DNA from: Bacteroidota bacterium
Lineage (GTDB): Bacteria > Bacteroidota > Bacteroidia > 2-12-FULL-35-15
NCBI GenBank assembly: GCA_003151815.1
Contig: PLYN01000008.1
Span: forward strand, 1 to 64,000
Reading direction: 5' to 3'
DNA: 64,000 nucleotides
The number at the start of each line of letters is the position of its first letter. Position 1 is the stretch's first letter. The translations under genes were made by a program, and so were the position numbers. Shown here piece after piece: positions 58,895-64,000 of this stretch. Under the pieces are notes generated by a model, which did not search any database, was not told the origin of the DNA, and saw nothing but the letters and a program-made list of their open reading frames with translations.

Positions 58895-59040
58895 TGAAAG
58901 TACAAAGTTAGAAAGTTCAAAGTTGGGAAGATTGTAGCACATTTGATACATTCATTAACAATATATTGCCTTCCTTTACTCTTTTTTTTGAACTTTGAAC
59001 TTTGAACTTTCTAAAATTTCTAAATTTCTAAATTAAACTA
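58895..59040. repeat. AAGTTCAAAGTT low-complexity repeats
   Basis: Repeated AAAGTTCAAAGTT and its inverse AACTTTGAACTT at both ends of the mnmA-MORN gap. Similar words recur at 29262-29300 and 30190-30300. They could form hairpins between neighbouring transcripts. Confidence 0.5.
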
Positions 59041-59041
59041 A

Positions 59042-59824
59042 TTATTTATCCTGAAATGGATCTGGAACTTCAAATTTCTCAGAAAGCTTTCTTTCCTTTT
59101 CCTCTTGGTCTTTCGAGATCACATTCGGATCTTTTTTCCCTTGAAATAAACCATCAATATAATCATCTGTCCGCTCCAGCGTTCCGTCCTCCTTGTAATA
59201 TTTCCATGCACCATTCTTTAAATCACTTTTATAAAGACCTTCTGCATTCACTTTACCTGAAGGATGGTAAAAAGAAGCTTTCCCTTCCACTTTATTATTA
59301 ACATACTGCCCTTGATATTTTAACTGGCCGCTTTCAAAATACTTGGTGCAAGGCCCTTCAAGAACTCCGTTTTTCCAATTTTTTTCCTCAGCAATTTCTC
59401 CGTTAGAATAATAAACCTTAAAGATTCCATTCTTTACACCATTCACATAATTTTCAGTTGAAAGAAGCTTTCCACTTCTTCCATAAAATTTCCATAGGCT
59501 GTCCTTTTTCTCAGTCACGTATTTTCCTTCACCGGTAATTAATCCTCCTGCATCAAACATTTGCGTATGAGCGATTGTACCATTTTTAGAAAACACTGTA
59601 ACCGCCCAGGGGGTGCCGGTATCATAAAAATAAGTAAACTTCCCTACCGGAACATTATCTACAAAATTACCTTCATACATTTTCTTTTTGTCTTCATCCA
59701 GTTTTATCCAATGTCCTTGCTTTTTGCCGGCAGCATCGGTTTTATTCAAATTATCGTTTTGTGCAAAAGCACTAAAAGAAAAAAGAAAAAAAAATGTAGC
59801 AAAAATTTGAAAAATGTTTTTCAT
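59042..59824 (-). CDS. Exported MORN-repeat protein
   Basis: 260 residues. Signal peptide about 1-21 (FFFLFSFSAFAQ), then about eight MORN_2-type repeats of 22-24 residues (such as WKFYGRSGKLLSTENYVNGVKNG and YFESGQLKYQGQYVNNKVEG) and a charged tail. Same design as the gene at 27549. No toxin gene is adjacent. A periplasmic or surface structural role is likely but unproven. Confidence 0.75.
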   Translation of the reverse strand: MKNIFQIFATFFFLFSFSAFAQNDNLNKTDAAGKKQGHWIKLDEDKKKMYEGNFVDNVPVGKFTYFYDTGTPWAVTVFSKNGTIAHTQMFDAGGLITGEGKYVTEKKDSLWKFYGRSGKLLSTENYVNGVKNGIFKVYYSNGEIAEEKNWKNGVLEGPCTKYFESGQLKYQGQYVNNKVEGKASFYHPSGKVNAEGLYKSDLKNGAWKYYKEDGTLERTDDYIDGLFQGKKDPNVISKDQEEKERKLSEKFEVPDPFQDK

Positions 59825-59869
59825 CTATAATTTGAGAATTTGTTTACCTAAATTAACACATAATTTTTT

Positions 59870-59975
59870 GTCATGCCGACGAAGGAAGCATCTTGCTCCT
59901 TTATATCATTATTCTATTCAATGAGATCCTTCGTGGAGCCTGTCCTGAACCTGATGAAGGACTTTGGATGACAAA
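59870..59975. repeat. TTGTCATGCCGACGAAGGAAGC-type inverted repeat
   Basis: TTTGTCATGCC at the left and GGATGACAAA at the right enclose GAAGGAAGCATCTTG and GATCCTTCG arms. It resembles the fragments at 13986 and 27460. It lies between two minus-strand genes. Confidence 0.5.
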
Positions 59976-60002
59976 CCATAAGACATTTGCGCCAAAACAA
60001 AG

Positions 60003-60911
60003 TTAATCAAATTTTACCTTTTTAAAACGATTAATTGCTTTTAAGACATCATTTAAACTGATACAATTCACAGCTTCCGGTATGTATTCCGTTTTATAGA
60101 AAGCCTTTTGTAATTCAGCAGATACAATTTTTTCCATGTTGTTGTAACCATATATTTCAACAGCGCTGGTACAAGTGAATAAAGTAACGATAGGAATTTT
60201 CAATGCCAATGCAATGTGCATACCCAAGGTATCACCTGAAATTATTAAAGATGTATTTCCGATGTCCTGCAAATAATCTTTTAAATGTTCGCGTTCTTTA
60301 AAAAAAACAACTTCATAACCATCGCGTTTTAGATGTTCAGCTAATTGCGGAAACTGATTCCACATTTTTGTTGGCCACCTTGCTCCTGCCCTATCTTCAA
60401 TCCCAATAACATTTGGTTTACCATTAGAATGAACATCTTCAGGAATTAAATATTGTTCACCATTAAATTTAGCACCCAGCATCCTGAACAATATTTCCTG
60501 AAAAGAAAATGTATTTTGCCATTTCAGTTCATCTGCTCTTACCTTACCAAAGCGTGATGATAAGCCCATATCAAACCATTCCCGGGAATCATCAGTGTAA
60601 ACTATTTTATCATCCTTGATATATGCTCCGAACAATTGTTTGGTCTTTATTTTTGAAGCTAGGGTTGCGCATTTAAAATCATCATCTAAAGAGATCACAA
60701 GATCGAAAGTATCCTGTAAAATACCTGACTGTTCAACATCGTCAATCGCAATTACCTTTTTAAGATTTGGTTGCTTGAAAGGTAAGATAGCAATATTGTG
60801 TTTGGCCGTTATCCAGGTAATTTCATCGTTTGCAAACAGGTACAATAAAACGGTTGTTCTGACCACATCACCTGTTGCACCAATTTTTATTATTACAATT
60901 TTTCTTGACAT
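60003..60911 (-). CDS. Family 9 glycosyltransferase (heptosyltransferase-like)
   Basis: 302 residues. GT-B fold: N-terminal IVIIKIGATGDVVRTTVLLY with the acceptor-site Gly-Asp pair, and C-terminal donor-site motif SGDTLGMHIALALKIPIVTLFTCTSAVEIYGY. GT9 enzymes add heptose or related sugars to the lipopolysaccharide core. Begins 1 bp after the stop of the GT4 gene, so one transcript. Confidence 0.88.
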   Translation of the reverse strand: MSRKIVIIKIGATGDVVRTTVLLYLFANDEITWITAKHNIAILPFKQPNLKKVIAIDDVEQSGILQDTFDLVISLDDDFKCATLASKIKTKQLFGAYIKDDKIVYTDDSREWFDMGLSSRFGKVRADELKWQNTFSFQEILFRMLGAKFNGEQYLIPEDVHSNGKPNVIGIEDRAGARWPTKMWNQFPQLAEHLKRDGYEVVFFKEREHLKDYLQDIGNTSLIISGDTLGMHIALALKIPIVTLFTCTSAVEIYGYNNMEKIVSAELQKAFYKTEYIPEAVNCISLNDVLKAINRFKKVKFD

Positions 60912-60912
60912 T

Positions 60913-62061
60913 CTATTTTAGTAAACTATTTACAAATATCCCTAAATTGGTATATCCTAAACCTTTTGTGTAATTTTTTATATTGGAGACGTAATCAATC
61001 GTATTCTTAGTTGATAAGATCTGGTTCAGACCATTCACTAAATTTTCTAAACTATTATCCGGGATCACTTTACCTGTTTCACCATCTATTACTAATTCAG
61101 CAACACCGCCAACATCGGTAACTAAAACAGGAATTTTAAAACCATAGGCCATCATTAAAATACCACTTTGAGTCCCTGAATTATAAGGCAAACAGGATAG
61201 ATCAGCTGCTTTGAAATAAGGTTCAATTTTTTCATTGGGGATAAAATTATCAACCAAAATAATTTTATCATTCAGCTCCAATTTATCGATCAGATCGGTA
61301 TATTTTTTTATATCTTCATAGCACTCACCAATAATCAGCAAAGTAGTATTAGGCTGTAATTTTAAGATCTCTTTAAAAGCGATGATCAATTTATCAAGCC
61401 CTTTGTATGCACGGATCAATCCGAAAAATAAAATAACGTTATCGGTTTTAATGCCTAAAAACTCACGGGCTGATTGTTTATTGTATTTATTCAGATCATA
61501 ACAATCATAGATGGATAAGGTAGTTTGATGAATGGGTTTATTGGTAAAATCGGCTGTTATCTGTTCGCTGATAAATTTTGATTGGCAAATAAAAGCGTCA
61601 GCATATTTGAGGGTGAATTTTGTTGAGAATGAATCGAACCAACGTTTTTCGTGAGAAACATAATTTTCAACCAAAAACACCACTTTGGTATTTTTATTTC
61701 TTTTTACAAGTCGGGCGATGGTACTTAAAGCAGGTCCAAAGAATGGCATCCACCATACAATAATTACAAGATCCGGATTCAACTTTTTTATTTCAGAAGC
61801 CGCTTTCAGCCATGTAAAAGGATTAATAGAATTAATGATCCTTTTTATTTTAGAGGTGTGTTCGAAAGGAATTACTTCCGATTCATCAAATTGAGTGGTA
61901 CCCGGGAAAAATATGGATGGATATAATAATTTATAGGAAATTGTATTGCAATCGTAACCCAATTTAGAAAGTGCATTGTATAAATAAGCTTCCACCAATG
62001 CTTGTCCTCCCCTGTATGGATAGGCTGGACCGACAAGAACTATTTTATTTTTATGCAGCAT
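60913..62061 (-). CDS. Family 4 glycosyltransferase
   Basis: 382 residues, a GT-B fold. N-terminal KIVLVGPAYPYRGGQALVEAYLYNALSKLGY is the donor-fold start; the C-terminal nucleotide-sugar motif ADLSCLPYNSGTQSGILMMAYGFKIPVLVTDVGGVAELV carries the usual Glu-x7-Glu-like region. Probably acts on lipopolysaccharide or surface glycans with the GT9 gene that follows. Confidence 0.9.
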   Translation of the reverse strand: MLHKNKIVLVGPAYPYRGGQALVEAYLYNALSKLGYDCNTISYKLLYPSIFFPGTTQFDESEVIPFEHTSKIKRIINSINPFTWLKAASEIKKLNPDLVIIVWWMPFFGPALSTIARLVKRNKNTKVVFLVENYVSHEKRWFDSFSTKFTLKYADAFICQSKFISEQITADFTNKPIHQTTLSIYDCYDLNKYNKQSAREFLGIKTDNVILFFGLIRAYKGLDKLIIAFKEILKLQPNTTLLIIGECYEDIKKYTDLIDKLELNDKIILVDNFIPNEKIEPYFKAADLSCLPYNSGTQSGILMMAYGFKIPVLVTDVGGVAELVIDGETGKVIPDNSLENLVNGLNQILSTKNTIDYVSNIKNYTKGLGYTNLGIFVNSLLK

Positions 62062-62089
62062 GGCTGCAAAGATAAAAATATTTACTCTG

Positions 62090-62833
62090 TTATTCTTTTC
62101 CTCGCGGTTTAAAATAATAAGTCAACATGAAACCACAATAGTTACCATTGTTGGCAAATGAATGTGTGTATAATTTATTGTCAACTGTGTAACTAACTGC
62201 TGACGTAGCAATGTTTGAAAAACCAAAATTAGCTATTAATCCAAATTGAAGGATGCTTCCTTTCTTCAAGGTCTTTTCGACACCCCCCATAACTTGTCCT
62301 GTAATAACAGTAAACTTATTTGCAGTAATTGTTTGATCCAGATACAATGAATTGCTTGCTGCATCGCCACCTGACGGCAATGCATGTGAAGTTTGATTTA
62401 CATTATTAAAATTACTCATGGTGGCAAAGCCTGCTCCAACAAACAAACGATTATTTTTACAATTTGGATTAAATGCATAAATGGCTGTTAGAGGGATTTG
62501 CAGCACTGAAATACCTAAATTATTTTTTGTAAATTGATCATCCTTTTTCAATAAAGAATAATCTTTTGCTAAAGCATATTCAAAACCAATTGAGCTTATA
62601 CCCATGCCGGATTGCACACTCCAGTGCTTATTAAAAAAATAACGTGCTGTAAAACCAAGAGTAGCTTTTCCATAATCGTTGTGATTAAAAAGCGCATTGG
62701 CATCACTTGATCCACCTACATAAGTGGAATGATTGCCGGCAATGCCAAAGGTAGCACCGTAGCTGATACCTTTTTGTGCAGAAGCAAAAACAATTGTGCC
62801 AACACATATTAAAGTAGATATTAATTTTTTCAT
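62090..62833 (-). CDS. Outer-membrane beta-barrel protein (PorT-like class)
   Basis: 247 residues with a signal peptide (about 1-19, FASAQ) and a barrel-type body: repeated strands such as YGATFGIAGNHSTYVGG, WSVQSGMGISSIGFEYA, FVGAGFATMSNF and CGFMLTYYFKPRGKE at the end. It belongs to the broad outer-membrane beta-barrel class of Bacteroidota. Head of the same-strand series with the two glycosyltransferases. Confidence 0.75.
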   Translation of the reverse strand: MKKLISTLICVGTIVFASAQKGISYGATFGIAGNHSTYVGGSSDANALFNHNDYGKATLGFTARYFFNKHWSVQSGMGISSIGFEYALAKDYSLLKKDDQFTKNNLGISVLQIPLTAIYAFNPNCKNNRLFVGAGFATMSNFNNVNQTSHALPSGGDAASNSLYLDQTITANKFTVITGQVMGGVEKTLKKGSILQFGLIANFGFSNIATSAVSYTVDNKLYTHSFANNGNYCGFMLTYYFKPRGKE

Positions 62834-62956
62834 GATCTGATTTTATATTGCAATTCTTTAGCTAAAATATAACAGAAATCGAAGAAAACAAATAAAATCT
62901 TACAAATTTTGGAAGAAGCAAAGTCTTATCGAGCATAGTCTAAAGGTGGCAATTAC

Positions 62957-64000
62957 TTATGAGTTATGCAACTCCATCACCGTGATCTCCGGTGAAATCC
63001 CTATTCTGCCGGGATAACCTATAAAGCCCAATCCACGGTTTACATACAAATGTTGATCTCCATGTTGATACAGACCTGCCCATTGTTTATAAACATATTG
63101 TGAAGGGCTCCATTTAAAGCCCGGGATCTCAATGCCAAATTGAAATCCGTGCGTATGACCACTGAAGGTAACATCAATATCTTTATATTCTTCTTTCACT
63201 TGAAAGTTCCAGTGGGAAGGGTCGTGTGAGAGAAGTAATTTAACAGGATATTTTTCAGTTCCTGAATGTGCTTTTTTCAAGTCGCCATATTTTGGAAAAT
63301 TCAAATTTGCTCCCCAATTTTCAATACCAATAATAGCTATTTCGGAGTCGCCTCGTTTAAACGGAACGTGCTCATTCATTAACAAGCGCCATCCTAATGT
63401 TTCATGTACTTTTTTAAGGTCTTCCAAATTTTTCTTCTTCGCTTCTCTGCTGTCCCATTGAACATAATCACCATAGTCGTGGTTACCAAGAGTGCTAAAC
63501 ACACCCATTGGTGCTTTAATTTTACCTAAAACCTCCATCAGCATTTCCGTTTCCGTAGCTCTGTCGTTCACCAGATCTCCTGTAAAAAATATCACATCCG
63601 CTTTTTGCTGATTAATTATCTTTACAGCTTCTTCCAAATGTGTTGTTGAAACAAAACTACCGGAATGTATATCTGAAATTTGTACAATTTTTAAACCATT
63701 GAAAGCGGATGGCAAATTGGGTAAAACAATTTTGGTGGTATGTATTTTATAATTAAAAGCACCTCTCACCATACCATATACAAAACCTGCAAAAGGAATT
63801 ACTGTCATTCCAATTGCAATTTTATTTAAAAATTTCAGACGTGAAATGCTATGAATATTTGAACCTGTAGTTTCTGTTGGTGTTACAAAATAGCTGCCTA
63901 TCCAACGAAACAACCTGATAATATCATCGGTAGCAATAAACAAGGAGCCAATTATTTTTGAGATGATCGCCATCAATACCAAACCCAATAAATATACGCG
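62957..64000 (-). CDS. Metallophosphoesterase (5' end outside the window)
   Basis: At least 347 codons are visible and the frame stays open to the last base, so the N-terminus is cut off. The visible part starts with a membrane segment. All five calcineurin-type metal motifs are present: QISDIHSG, FTGDLVND, TLGNHDYG, LLSHDP and FSGHTHGFQFG. Membrane-anchored enzymes of this type (YkuE-like) often process UDP-sugar or lipid phosphates. The exact substrate is unknown. Confidence 0.9.
   Translation of the reverse strand, partial: RVYLLGLVLMAIISKIIGSLFIATDDIIRLFRWIGSYFVTPTETTGSNIHSISRLKFLNKIAIGMTVIPFAGFVYGMVRGAFNYKIHTTKIVLPNLPSAFNGLKIVQISDIHSGSFVSTTHLEEAVKIINQQKADVIFFTGDLVNDRATETEMLMEVLGKIKAPMGVFSTLGNHDYGDYVQWDSREAKKKNLEDLKKVHETLGWRLLMNEHVPFKRGDSEIAIIGIENWGANLNFPKYGDLKKAHSGTEKYPVKLLLSHDPSHWNFQVKEEYKDIDVTFSGHTHGFQFGIEIPGFKWSPSQYVYKQWAGLYQHGDQHLYVNRGLGFIGYPGRIGISPEITVMELHNS

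Noticed and set aside
1-64000. tRNA and rRNA genes
   Set aside because: I looked for cloverleaf-type and rRNA-like sequences in the gaps and recognised none, but a covariance-model search was not possible.

Overview
The window is chromosomal DNA from a member of the Bacteroidota (Flavobacteriia/Bacteroidia-like). The evidence is the low-GC coding style, many promoters with a TAnnTTTG-type -7 element and little Shine-Dalgarno sequence, type IX secretion (T9SS) sorting domains, Bacteroidota-type anti-sigma/beta-barrel proteins, HopJ, DUF983 and DUF6132 families, and a CarB that ends before the allosteric domain. The genus cannot be named from sequence alone. No rRNA gene, tRNA gene, intact transposase or CRISPR array was recognised.

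Region 0.5-13.7 kb is a stress/envelope island that looks like two scrambled copies of one cassette. Each copy has an outer-membrane barrel protein, a CsbD gene (intact in copy 1, remnant in copy 2), a coiled-coil exported protein (frameshifted in copy 1), an lmo0937-type mini membrane protein (with an ATT in place of ATG in copy 2) and an MlaE-MlaF-MlaD lipid-transport operon. Copy 2 also carries YtxH, a holin-like protein, an AI-2E-type permease and Dps. Three promoters here share a 40-nt upstream block with an inverted repeat at exactly the same distance from the -7 element, which points to a common regulator. The spacer at 13.65-14.37 kb is packed with repeats and a 123-bp MITE-like element.

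Region 14.4-32.6 kb holds a TPR protein, an ABC exporter, and a sigma factor / anti-sigma barrel / PKD lipoprotein / heme-copper monooxygenase (T9SS cargo) gene series. It continues with carB, rpmH, a second ABC exporter, a MORN protein, accA, ispE, lptF/G and tgt. Region 32.7-46.4 kb holds a glycosyltransferase plus sigma factor, rsmG, a methyltransferase, an amidase, two fatty acid hydroxylase/sterol desaturase family proteins, an FMN reductase, an orphan histidine kinase, gpmI (with a repeat element inserted in frame), a cargo-less double T9SS-domain protein and an M20 peptidase.

Region 46.5-52.5 kb is a LEA14-like lipoprotein, a START protein and HopJ, followed by a Crp/Fnr regulator and a reactive-sulfur detoxification cluster (DUF2892, TauE/SafE, MBL-rhodanese, DUF6132, two rhodaneses, OsmC, DUF983). 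Two of its promoters carry an identical 18-nt box at the same spacing. Region 52.7-64 kb is mostly housekeeping: sucC, rpmE2, cinA, mnmA, two glycosyltransferases, a barrel protein and a metallophosphoesterase cut by the window edge.

Intergenic DNA is unusually rich in short dispersed palindromes of several families. Some of them abut stop codons, and one sits inside gpmI.
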